A stretch of DNA of 64,000 nt from Cyanophora paradoxa (taxonomy: Eukaryota; Glaucocystophyceae; Cyanophorales; Cyanophoraceae). The stretch is from positions 1 through 64,000 of the forward strand of contig QPMI01000455.1 in NCBI GenBank assembly GCA_004431415.1, written 5' to 3'. Below the pieces are notes generated by a model. It searched no databases, was not told the DNA's origin, and worked only from the letters and a program-made list of their open reading frames with translations. Below, piece by piece: positions 40,290 to 49,400 of the stretch. The position numbers and the translations under genes were made by a program. Positions within the stretch are counted from its first letter, which is position 1, and every line of letters starts with the position of its first letter.

Positions 40290-40595
40290 ATGGCGACCTA
40301 TCCTCTTGGTGGAACCACCTATTCTACTGAGCCTGTTGCGCTTTCTTTTGATACAATCACCCTTGTAAACGCATTACAAACAGTTGAAAAAACGATTCAG
40401 CAAACTAACAAGCTCTCACCAGTTGTCAATGAGTATAAAAACCTCTTGGTTAATGTCCTTGCTCAAGCTGCATATGGTGACCCTGTTGCTAAATACACTG
40501 AGTGTGATAACAACATTAAAGCAATGACATCCAACCTGCAAGTTCTTTCAACTGTTTACCAATCCCTTGGATCGAATTTAATCACTTTGGCTTGA
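40290..40595 (+). CDS. Conserved 102-aa helical virion-associated protein (B copy)
   Basis: A 101-residue protein beginning MATYPLGG, four bases after the fibre stop. It is closely similar to 15073-15381 and nearly identical to 59864-60169. Predominantly helical. No known family. Confidence 0.75.
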   Translation: MATYPLGGTTYSTEPVALSFDTITLVNALQTVEKTIQQTNKLSPVVNEYKNLLVNVLAQAAYGDPVAKYTECDNNIKAMTSNLQVLSTVYQSLGSNLITLA

Positions 40596-40634
40596 TTGCA
40601 GTTTATTTTTCTTTCCTTCTTAGTAAAAGAAGCA

Positions 40635-41479
40635 ATGGGTGAATATAATCGAGTTCAACTGCCTATATATTCCTTGGATCCCCTGCAATGCATTTTCGCC
40701 AGCATGAAGTAAATGATGAGGTTCGTGGTTTAGAATCCACAGAGAGACCCAATTCCAATGGCAACTCCTTTGATAAAAATTCGATTATTCGAGTTAAAGA
40801 GCTGAGAGCTGATAAGAATTCTGGTGTGGTTAAAACAACTCGACTTCTTGTCACAAATGCTAACTTTTTCCAGCCTACCAATGGAGGTCCTGATGCTTAC
40901 AGTGTTGATCTGAAAGCCCTTGATTTCGATAAGAATTCTGCTGCTGTTACTGTGAGATCAGGAGGAGCATTTATTGGGGGTGGTTGCAGAGTGTCAGGTC
41001 AACTCTCATCCTCCATTTCGTATAATGATGTCCCAGATACTCTAGAGCAAAATGTGGAAGACCCCCAACGAATTCGATTATATACTCCTGTCGCACAGCA
41101 GCCATTAATTCAATTTTACATTGGATATACTGTTACTCTTGAAAACTCGGAATTAATTGAAGGAACCAAAAGAGTACTGAGAGGTCTTGCGATTCCATCT
41201 GCAATGCTTTCCCTTTGTAGAGCCAACAACAATCAAGTAGGTCATAAATACTATTTCAATGTTCAGGGATATAATCATTTCGGTTATGGCTACTGTGTTT
41301 ATAATAATAATTTCACCTTTGACTTGTTTGTTACAGATATTGGGTTATATACTATAACTCTTATCGGTTTGAGAACAGATATAGCCGCTGTATCAGCTCT
41401 TAGAGGTGTAACTCCTGATACTCTTTCAGTTACAGGGTTTTACATGGAGCCAGATGTAATTGATGACCCAACCCCATAA
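40635..41479 (+). CDS. Virion protein family 'LPIYSLGSPA' (B copy, one frameshift)
   Basis: Homologue of 15423-16271. The first 18 codons from ATG 40635 are in another frame from the rest: a CC here is CCC in element C (near 59785), and the C version is open. The N-terminal half is almost identical to C; the C-terminal half (after about 41080) differs strongly. Motifs RADKNSGVVKTTRLLVTNANF and RSGGAFIGGGCRVSG are conserved. Confidence 0.75.
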
Positions 41480-41502
41480 AAGATATATCCCTTTAATGTA
41501 AA

Positions 41503-42339
41503 ATGGCAGAGGCACCCACACCAATAGAGCGAATTATAACACCACAGCTATCATTAGCTGCCCCAGCAAACCATGTTTTACAGCATGCTACTTTTGATGA
41601 TGTGGAAGGTCTCCAATCCACAGAGGTCCAACCTACAATGAACACCTTTGGTTCCACCCACAAACTGAGATTACAGGAACTCAGATGTGATAAAAATAAT
41701 GGAATAGTTAAGACAACTAAGCTACTTGTCACAAATGCAAACTTTTCTGCTCATTATGGAGACCCAGATAGCTATGGAGATCCTCTGTCTACTTATTCTT
41801 TTGAATCTAGGTCGGGAGCTATTAACTGCAAATCGGGGGGAGCATATATTGGTGATGGTCTTAGGGTTGGTGGGGCTGTTGGAGCGCCTCTATTTGTGAA
41901 TGATCAACCCAATCCCATTGATCCCAATACCAGAATTCGAACCTATGTCCCCAGCATGAATGCCCCCTATATAATAAAAATATTCCCCATTGTTGTAAAT
42001 GAACAAACAGCAGTAGTAGACTCTCTTGTTGAAATTGGTGACCACTACAAGGTAGTTGTGGATATCCCACCAGATGTTTATGCTCTTTGTCAAGTAGAGG
42101 GTGGAACTCCTAATTTTGCAGTTGTGATCACCCCATATGATAATTTCGGAATTGCTTATCATGGAGTCAATTTTGGTTTGGAAGATTATCAGTTCTTAGT
42201 GAGAGCCACCAAGTTTGGTATATACAAATGTGTATTATATGCTGAGAGAACCGATTTTATTGCAAAGCAGAATACCTATGCTGAGTACTATGGGACAAAT
42301 CGATATTTCCCCATTTTTGGGCAGGATACTGCTCCATAA
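41503..42339 (+). CDS. Virion protein family 'LAAPANHVLQHA' (B copy)
   Basis: 278 residues, the intact homologue of the gene that element B itself interrupts in A (16300/44175). Motifs RCDKNNGIVKTTKLLVTNANF, SGGAYIGDGLRVGGA and VNDQPNP are shared. It is a paralogue of the preceding gene. No known family; probably exposed or fibre-associated because it follows the fibre block. Confidence 0.75.
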   Translation: MAEAPTPIERIITPQLSLAAPANHVLQHATFDDVEGLQSTEVQPTMNTFGSTHKLRLQELRCDKNNGIVKTTKLLVTNANFSAHYGDPDSYGDPLSTYSFESRSGAINCKSGGAYIGDGLRVGGAVGAPLFVNDQPNPIDPNTRIRTYVPSMNAPYIIKIFPIVVNEQTAVVDSLVEIGDHYKVVVDIPPDVYALCQVEGGTPNFAVVITPYDNFGIAYHGVNFGLEDYQFLVRATKFGIYKCVLYAERTDFIAKQNTYAEYYGTNRYFPIFGQDTAP

Positions 42340-42361
42340 GAATATTGGTTATATATAGAGT

Positions 42362-42634
42362 ATGGATAGTAAAACAAAAAAGTTTATTGATGCTGCTATG
42401 ACAGTTCATGGTAAAGATAAATTCGATTACAGTGAGACACATTACATCAAAGCTCAAGAGAAAGTATCTGTGAGATGTTTGCAGTGTAACAAGGTGATCC
42501 TTACCTATCCCTTTAATCATGTGAAGGGGTCAGGTTGCAGGGACTGTAACAAAAGAAAGAGTCAAGCACACAGGAAAAGAGCTACTTCATCAATCAGAGT
42601 AGAGTATAGGGATATTTGCATTAGGTTTGACTAG
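42362..42634 (+). CDS. Zn-ribbon protein, DUF723-like
   Basis: A 90-residue protein with pattern FIDAAMTVHGKDKFDYSETHY, then CLQC...HVKGSGCRDC. This 'HG..YDYS..Y....C..C....H..GsGC..C' arrangement is typical of DUF723-type zinc-ribbon domains common in giant viruses and often attached to endonucleases. No nuclease domain is present here. The C-terminal 30 residues are basic and differ from the C copy. Absent from the visible part of A. Confidence 0.65.
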   Translation: MDSKTKKFIDAAMTVHGKDKFDYSETHYIKAQEKVSVRCLQCNKVILTYPFNHVKGSGCRDCNKRKSQAHRKRATSSIRVEYRDICIRFD

Positions 42635-42657
42635 TTAATTTTTCTAAGGTATTCTTA

Positions 42658-43056
42658 ATGGAGACTCAATACAGAGGCTTTCATGTTATGCTTGATTACA
42701 AGGCTAAATCAGCTATTGCAACAGGACATGAGCATGTTAGCTTCCTAGGTAATTGGATTATGGGAACCCTTGAACAAGCAGTATTAAGACAAGGCATTAG
42801 GATTGTTCATAAACACTGTGAGATATTTGATGGCAAACTATCACCTCCTGGTTTTGCATTGGTTTTGCTATTAGATGAAAGCCATTGCACAGCTCATTGT
42901 TATTCCAATGAAGGCATGTTAGCAATTGATATATTCAGTTGTGGTAAAGAAGCTCAGCATAAAACACAATCAGTTGCAGATGAGATCGATAAAACAATGA
43001 ATTTCCTCACATTTGAGAAGACTGAGAGACATAAACATGATAGATTCCCGTTTTGA
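42658..43056 (+). CDS. speD-like: S-adenosylmethionine decarboxylase homologue (SpeD-type, pyruvoyl)
   Basis: A 132-residue protein, the length of short bacterial or archaeal SpeD. The active-site signature is present: LLDESH with the self-cleavage site Glu74-Ser75, His80 five residues later, and FSCG with Cys95 twenty residues after the Ser. These spacings match Ser63, His68 and Cys83 of the Thermotoga enzyme. Differences: the position of Thermotoga Ser55 (processing) is Ala67, and the HTxPE Glu is Asn84 with Glu85 next to it, so substrate choice may have changed; some SpeD homologues are known to act on arginine or ornithine. Expected role: making decarboxylated AdoMet for spermidine, or another polyamine step. 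Intact here and in C (57390-57788). Absent from the visible part of A. Confidence 0.85.
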   Translation: METQYRGFHVMLDYKAKSAIATGHEHVSFLGNWIMGTLEQAVLRQGIRIVHKHCEIFDGKLSPPGFALVLLLDESHCTAHCYSNEGMLAIDIFSCGKEAQHKTQSVADEIDKTMNFLTFEKTERHKHDRFPF

Positions 43057-43295
43057 TGAGTTTCTTTCCTTTGTTTTCTAACAATAACATTGATCAGCTA
43101 CTGTAACAAAAAGATATAATATATCCTTTTCCTACAGTAGCTTTCTACAATGATTATTTTCCGGATTCCGGTCATTTGTTACAATAGAATTCTACTGTAT
43201 GATGTAGCCTAAATATGACTACACCTTAGACTTGCATATGTTAAATTTCGAATACTATTCGATTTCTTTACACTAAACCCTCAGCATCTCCTCTT
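43057..43295. other. Non-coding A/T-rich spacer with palindrome
   Basis: No gene is seen. At 43096-43142 the inverted arms AGCTACTGTA and TACAGTAGCT enclose an A/T-rich core (GATATAATATATC, itself palindromic). It lies after the SpeD gene and before the right TIR; possible transcript end or binding site. The equivalent place in C (57223-57389) keeps only a degenerate form. Confidence 0.5.
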
Positions 43296-44168
43296 GATTC
43301 CCCCTATTATATTATATTTATATTTAAGTGGACTCAAGGTTGACTCATATTAATCGTAAAAGTAGTAATAGTATATGGATTTTGTTACGAATTCAATGGG
43401 AGGGTTGACTAAGTGGGTTGAGTTGACTCAAATTTCACAGGAAATAACAATGAATCAGAGTATAAATGCATTTTTTGAATCAACTACACCAACTAACACT
43501 GAGATTTTAACAATATATGAGGTCCTTACTGAATATGGTTTGTGTCACAGGTGTCACAGGTCTATCCCAGCTCAAGCCCTATAAAGAGTGATTTTCCCTT
43601 TCGATGGGATGGACCTGTGACACCTGTGACACCCAATTATTTCAAAAATCCTAAGGGTCCCCCCTTAGACTCATTAAAACATGATAATAACATATCAATT
43701 TCATGTATAATTACGATTGGATTCAATAAGAGATCTATTTGTTTTATTTAACAAATGAATCTTTTATGGATCTTAATCGAGTTAAGCGATATGTTTCCGA
43801 TTAAATGAATTAAATTTAATTAAATTTAATCGAGAAAGTACATGAATATAATATCGATTAAATCAATTAACTTTTAGACCAATCACACATAGTAAAATGC
43901 GGAGTTTTAACCAGAGGCAAGATCTAATTGAGATTCAGTTATATTATTCGGAAATATATACAGATTATCGATAGACTCAGTAAGACTAATCGGAAAATAA
44001 GAGAAATTTACGATAAAATATCGAAAAGAATACAAAATAATCGAAATAAATGAATATTCGATAAGATATACACAGATTATCGATTGATTGAAATAGAATA
44101 TACGAGATATATCAACAAAATCAATTAAGATTAAGCCGAGGGTTAAAACTCCGCATTTTACTATGTGT
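43296..44168. repeat. Right terminal inverted repeat of element B (873 bp)
   Basis: Reverse complement of 16510-17382 with very few differences. It holds the iteron hairpin at 43542-43630, the small frame at 43375-43584 and the 284-bp end-palindromic block at 43885-44168. Confidence 0.92.
43542..43630. repeat. Iteron hairpin in right TIR of B
   Basis: Mirror copy of 17047-17135 with the same arms (TGTCACAGGTGTCACAGG and its inverse). Confidence 0.85.
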
Positions 44169-44174
44169 AATCTT
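44169..44174. repeat. Target site duplication of element B, right copy
   Basis: aatctt, identical to 16504-16509. Removing one copy and the element restores an open reading frame across the junction. Confidence 0.92.
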
Positions 44175-44798
44175 GTCGTAACAAATGCAAATTTTAATTC
44201 GAACTATGGTGATTTTGACAGCTATGATGATGCTAACAAGATTAATAACTTTACCTATGAATCCAGAAAAGGGGCCGTCACCTGCAGGTCCGGAGGTGCG
44301 TATATAGGGGATGGCCTGAGAGTAGGCGGAGCCGCTTGTGCTCCTATATTTGTTAATGATCAACCTAACCCTGAAAACACTAATGAAAGAATCAGAACCT
44401 ATGTGCCTTCTATGAATTCGCCTTATATCATCAAAGTCTTCACGCTAAACATAAATGAGCAAACATCGATCGTAGATAATGTTCAGCCACTCGGAAATCA
44501 CTTCAAGAGTGTTGTTGATATTCCCCCGGATATCTATTTCCTTTGTAGGAGAAATGATGCTCTCCGGCCAAATATAGCTGTTTTAATCAATCCTATTGAC
44601 AATTTTGGTGTCGCTTTCCATTCTACTCCAGTGGGGGTTGAAGATTACCAGTTTATTGTGAGGGCAACGCTTATGGGTGCCTACAAAATTATTCTATTTG
44701 CCGAAAGAACAGATGTGATTGCAAATGGTGTCAAGTACGGGGAAACGTTCAATTCGAATCGTTATTTCCCAATCGGCGGGGCCGATCCTAATCCCTGA
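44175..44798 (+). pseudogene. Virion protein, 3' part interrupted by element B
   Basis: Continues the gene begun at 16300. It encodes VTNANF, SGGAYIGDGLRVGGA and VNDQPNP, the same motifs as 41503-42339, and ends in ...NRYFPIGGADPNP like the intact B version. It is 3' end of the A morphogenesis block. Confidence 0.92.
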
Positions 44799-45161
44799 GT
44801 TCGTTCTGAATTATTTGCTGAGACCTCTGATAATGGCCTCATGTCTTGCAGGGCTGTTTGAGTTGCTACATCATTTCCATGCGCACTCCCGCTTGCAATC
44901 CCAGTGTTGCACTGCGGATCTTGACCTTTCCTTTGGTGGTGATCATGACAGCAACAGCGCCAACCGTGAAGTTGAACACGAAGCTCTTCAGCACGTAGAA
45001 GATCCAGCACCACCTGGTGTGTACTACCAGAGGCCTCGGACACCGTCAATAACATACCATCTATATCAGGATGCCTAAATGTTTGGGACATCCTTTTGTT
45101 TGCATTTGAAAAAAAGAAACGGGGACAGCCAGCCGTTTCAAACACATAGATACCTTTTTAT
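44799..45161. other. Spacer of element A, no confident gene
   Basis: Short frames exist on both strands (for example a minus-strand frame 44762-45145 and a short hydrophobic minus-strand stretch near 44850-45010 in another frame) but none has a recognisable domain or a homologue in B or C. Confidence 0.5.
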
Positions 45162-45665
45162 TTACGCCCTGTTTTCAATTGGGAAATTAAGACGTAGAAA
45201 AGGCCGGTCTGCCTCTGCAGTGTGCTCAAGTAGATACTGATCTCGAGCTCTGGCTGCTTCCTCCGCTGTGGAGAAGCATCCGACATCGATTGTTTTTCTA
45301 TTTTTGCCAATGGTAGCAACCCATCTGCTTTTCGATCTGTTGTAACTCAATCCAAGGAATCCGCTGGTGTTATTCGAATTCTTGTCTCGATGCATTCGGT
45401 GCTGCTGTTTTGTTACGAACTTTAGATTATCTCTGCGACAATCCAGTTTATCCCCGCTGACACAGAGGATGCTATGATCTGCAGGAGCTTTCCCCTTCAC
45501 CAGATCTCTAAATTTCTTATGCCATCTCTCTTCAGGGTGGAATGCTACTGGATAGCCATTCGAGTCTATGTAGAACCTCAGACCAGAGAATTTCTCCTCG
45601 TCATCTTTCGAGATTAGCACTGAGTGCACTGTGTTTGGTGTCTTCACCTGAATTGCAGAGTCCAT
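45162..45665 (-). CDS. HNH-AP2 homing-type endonuclease, second copy
   Basis: A 167-residue protein from ATG 45665, chosen by alignment to 2257-2817. An HNH-type core lies around residues 60-100 (DHSILCVSGDKLDCRRDNL, KFVTKQQHRMHR), then the AP2-like NTSGFLGLSY and AAEEAARARD-type segments and a final FLRLNFPIENRA. The two copies have diverged, so the duplication is not recent. It lies near the expected right end of element A, on the opposite strand to the first copy. Confidence 0.82.
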   Translation of the reverse strand: MDSAIQVKTPNTVHSVLISKDDEEKFSGLRFYIDSNGYPVAFHPEERWHKKFRDLVKGKAPADHSILCVSGDKLDCRRDNLKFVTKQQHRMHRDKNSNNTSGFLGLSYNRSKSRWVATIGKNRKTIDVGCFSTAEEAARARDQYLLEHTAEADRPFLRLNFPIENRA

Positions 45666-45725
45666 GTATCTTCCTTTCGATAATATAAGAGATTGTGTTC
45701 TCTTTATGTCATACACACCCCTCAT

Positions 45726-45987
45726 ATTAAACCGGGAATTTCTAGTGCGGCCTCTCAGTGGACACTAGAATGCCTAAGCTCATACCCTAAAGTGAATTCC
45801 CAATCAGCCTCAAAGGCTCTCCCGTTAGCTACCTCCTCGAAGCTAAATCGAAATTTATTTTTCAACCCCGAAGGTACCCACGCACACGCCCTCTGTTACG
45901 TCACTGCAGAGGGAAACGTGTAAAACGATTTTGGTACACGCACGGCAAAATCAGATCGATCTAGTGAGGGGAAGACGCTAAATACCC
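45726..45987. other. Boundary region between element A and gypsy remnant
   Basis: No gene. Short inverted repeats are present: TCTAGTG/CACTAGA (about 45749-45777) and CCCTCTG/CAGAGGG (about 45890-45913). The right end of A and the left end of the retroelement must lie here, but I cannot place them exactly. Confidence 0.4.
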
Positions 45988-46015
45988 ATGGAACCGCGGC
46001 CCGGAGCGAAGCGAA

Positions 46016-46445
46016 GTGGCCGTAAGCGGGGTCCATGGGTGTACAACAGACGCCCTGACCGCGCCGTCGCACGTCGACGCCGCAATCTCGGCCTTGCAAT
46101 CGGGTCTCGTCCCCTCCTCGACTACCTCCGCGCCGTCGCACGCCGACGCCGCAACCCCGACCCTCCCGACGGCTGCACCCTCGCGCGTCGAAGCTGCAGC
46201 CGCCGTCCCCACCATCCCCGTCGCTGCCTCCCGCGTGCCGTCACACGACGATGCCACCACGGGCACGACCGCGATTACTACGACACAGGCCTCCGCTCCC
46301 GCCTCCTCTACGAGCGTGCCCTCGACCGTCGGGACCTCAGGAACTCTGACACCGTCGCGCGTCGACGCTGCCTCGACTCCTACGGTCCCTGCTGCCTTGA
46401 CCCGCTTCACCCCTCCCGCCGGCGCTCGCTCGGGGCAATCTCAAA
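46016..46445 (+). pseudogene. Gag-like Ala/Pro/Thr-rich fragment
   Basis: The frame encodes imperfect repeats of the form APSHVDAA, APSHADAA, APSRVEAA, TPSRVDAA, about 15-30 residues apart. It is low-complexity and could be the disordered N-terminus of a gag protein. At 46441-46446 the sequence switches to RT thumb sequence in another frame, marking a deletion junction. Confidence 0.4.
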
Positions 46446-49400
46446 TTGAAACCAAGCAAGTGTCACTTCATGGTCCGCAAGATCGACCTTCTTGGCCACC
46501 GCGTCAGCGCTCAGGGCGTTCGCATGGACACGAAGAAGGTGGAGGTGATCTCCAAGATTACCGAACGAGAACTGCAGACCGTCGAGCACATGCGCAGCTT
46601 CCTCGGCATGACGGGTTTCTACAGGCGCTTCATCCGCAACTACACGCGACGCGAGCTTCCGCTCCGTGACCTGATTCACGCAGCGAAGCTAGCGGACACG
46701 ACGCAGCTCCAGTGGACGCCAGAAGCCAGCGAAGCACTCGCAGACCTCAAGAAGGTCATGTGCGACGACATCGTGCTCATGCTCCCTGACTTTTCCAAAC
46801 CGTTCATCATCTACACGGATTGGAGCCTGCGAGCAATGGGCGCGGCACTCATGCAAACAGACTCTGACAGTCAAGAACGACCAATCGCCTTCATCAGCCG
46901 AACCCTGACGGCCACGGAGGCGCGGTACAGCTCCCCGACGGAAGGCGAGTGCATTGCAGTCATGTGGGCCGTCAAGACGTGGCGACACTACTTCGACTGC
47001 GGGCACCCGTTTACCATCCGCACGGACCACTCGCCGCTTCAGTGGTTGAAGTCGCAAGAACTCCTGGCGAACAAAGCGCTTTCACGCGCGGCGCTCGTCA
47101 TGCAAGGCTTCAACTACACAATTGAGTACAGACCGGGCTCGACTAACGTTGTTGCCGACTTCGAGTCGCGCATGGCTCGTACGCATCCGATCTATGAGCC
47201 GGGAGCGGCGGACGGATCGGACCTCACCACCGACCTGCCCAATGGGGCTCACGGACACTCGGTACCCCGCAGCGGCGACCCCGACGACCCGACAGAAATC
47301 TACGGCACGCTCGTCCCCGTGACGACCGAGCCTACGACATCTATCGCGGCCGCCGGCCTCGACGGACGCGCATGGGCACCACCAGCACCTGGAACAAAGC
47401 GACGCCGACCGGTGACATTGGCCGAGCCTCGTAGCTCGCCCAACTCGCCACCACAACGCGCCCGCCGCAAGCCAGAGGAGCAGGTGACGGAAGATGCCGA
47501 GGACGTGACTTCCGAGGTGGACCCCGCGGAGTTCTCCGATGCTGACGACGACGACCTCTCGTCTGAGGAACAGCGGAGCTCGCCCTCGCACGCCGAGGCC
47601 GACCCCCCTGGACGGACGGGACCTCACTCTGAGGAACAGCGGAGCTCGCCCGCGCTCGGCAACACCACGCGCGACGGGACTCGCGGCTCGGGAGATCGAG
47701 GGAGAGGGAGGGGTACACTGCGCGGGCGACCTCGTGGACGACCACGGGGGCGACCTCGCCTGCACCACCCCAGAAACCGCCCTTCAGCAACCGAGCCTCG
47801 CAAGCCGGTGCTGCCTGACGCGGATCCGATCGGGAACCTTCTCCCACCTCCCCAACTCCCCGGCGGCCTTCAGCTTGAGATCGAGAACTACTGGCGGCAG
47901 GACGCGCAACGCCATCTTGACGGACGCCAACACGAACTCGCTCGGCCGGAGCCCGACGGCAAGGCTGACCCGCCGCTCTCGCCGAACAGCTCGGTTGGGG
48001 AACCGATGGACGTGACGGACGGGGAACCTCCTCAAGCGACCCTTCCTGCGCCCGCAGCATCACCTGCCTATGCGGGGCAGCAGGGCAACAAGCAGTCTCG
48101 ACGCAGGGCAGAGGATCGCCATCGAGCTGCGAAGCAGGCCCAACACCGTTCGCTCAAACAACAGGCGCAGCAACGACACGAGGAGAACGTGCGCAACAAC
48201 GCAGATCCTGACGGAGCCGAGGCGCGTCCTCGCCTCTCGAAGGAGCAGCGTAAGCAACGCCGTGACACTCGTCGTCAAGAACTCGAGATGCAGGCGCCAC
48301 GCCCCCCGAACCTCATCCTCACTCGTGGTGCGGGGTCTCGCAAGGGTCGGTACGCCATCGCGCCCCCCAGCGTGATGGATGTGCTTGACGAAGCTCTCCT
48401 CCCGACACCGACTCCACCGGAGACGCTGGGCAACGAGCGCGAACTTCCACCCGCGGAGCCGTTCTCGACAGACGGCGTCGCTCCGCTGGATGACCGTACT
48501 GGCGGGCGCAACGCCCCGAAGCCGGTCTATCTGCCGCCAGAGACCACTGTCGCCGACTGCTGGATGCAGGGACCTCAGCCGCTGGTTGAAGTCCCTGTAC
48601 CACCTGCACTACAGCCTCTGACGGTCGACGGAGCCTCTATGGTAGAAGATCAGAAGACAGACCCGCTCTGTCAGATGATCATCGCGTTCAAGCTTCGGAA
48701 GGAGAACCTTGCTCGTTGTTACGGCCACACTCACAGCGCCGACATCCTGAGTCGTGATCCCGACGTCTCAAAGACCTGCTTCGGCTGTGGGCAGGCACGG
48801 GAACGCTTTGCAAAGGAGGTGGGACGCTACTGTCTCTCTCGTTCTGGCGTGGTTCTCCGCACTCCCCTCTTCCCAACGATGGGCTCGCCGGTGGTAGTAC
48901 CTCAGCGCTGGAGGGCTGCAGTGATGGAAGCGTATCACGATGACTGGGCCCACCGAGGCGCCTCCATCGTCGCCCGTCGCATCGCGACTCGCTTCTGGTG
49001 GCCTGGCATGACGAAGATGGTGCACCGCTACGTTCGTACTTGTCACCACTGCCAGCTGGCGAAGGCCAAGCACCGGCCTCGAGTGCAGCACATGATCATC
49101 GAATCGCGACACCCTGGCGACCTGCGACAAGCTGATCTCTGCCCGATGCCTCACGCCAAGGACGCTCCTCACCGCTTTACGCAAGTGCTGATTGACATCG
49201 ACGCGTACACCAAGTATCCGGAGATCATCATGCTCACGGAAGCTGACGGCACGGCCATGGAATGGGCTGCGCAGAGCATCCAGTCCTCAAACGGCACGCC
49301 CAAACGTTACCTCACGGACAACGGCACGGTTTTCAAGCCGAAGACGCCTTGGGGCAAGTTTTGGACCCAGCAGGGTGTGCGGCTCATCTACACTGGTGTC

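Larger units (their letters stand above)
16510..44168 (+). mobile_element. Polinton-like element B, complete, 27.7 kb, nested in element A
   Basis: The element is bounded by inverted repeats that start acacatagtaaaatgcgg and is flanked by aatctt duplications. It encodes integrase, protein-primed PolB, AEP-SF3 primase-helicase, packaging ATPase, capsid protein, minor virion proteins, patatin-discoidin, fibre, several small proteins and SpeD. It is larger than typical animal Polintons (15-20 kb). The two terminal repeats differ at very few positions, suggesting a fairly recent insertion. No adenovirus-type maturation protease was seen. It could still form particles if its frameshifts are sequencing errors. 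Confidence 0.93.
719..45725 (+). mobile_element. Polinton-like element A (older, left-truncated, interrupted by element B)
   Basis: The genes from the integrase fragment at about 719 to the HNH-AP2 gene at 45162-45665 form one Polinton/Maverick-type set: integrase, A32-like ATPase, double-jelly-roll-type capsid protein, minor virion proteins, fibre. The morphogenesis block is collinear with element B (coiled coil, ATPase, MCP, two minor proteins, patatin, fibre, 102-aa protein, two paralogues). Element B sits at 16510-44168 inside the last virion gene. The left end has been lost within the integrase gene, so no terminal inverted repeat can be matched, and the right boundary (given here as 45725) is a guess: the last A-like gene ends there. 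No DNA polymerase or primase is left in A. Confidence 0.75.

Noticed and set aside
44762-45145. 127-codon minus-strand frame after the interrupted virion gene
   Set aside because: It overlaps the end of a supported gene, has no domain and no counterpart in B or C. A short hydrophobic stretch in a different frame competes with it.
47082-48063. Overlapping long minus-strand frames in the GC-rich gypsy linker
   Set aside because: High GC content leaves few stops. The plus-strand frame continues from RNase H to integrase without a break and is the real one.
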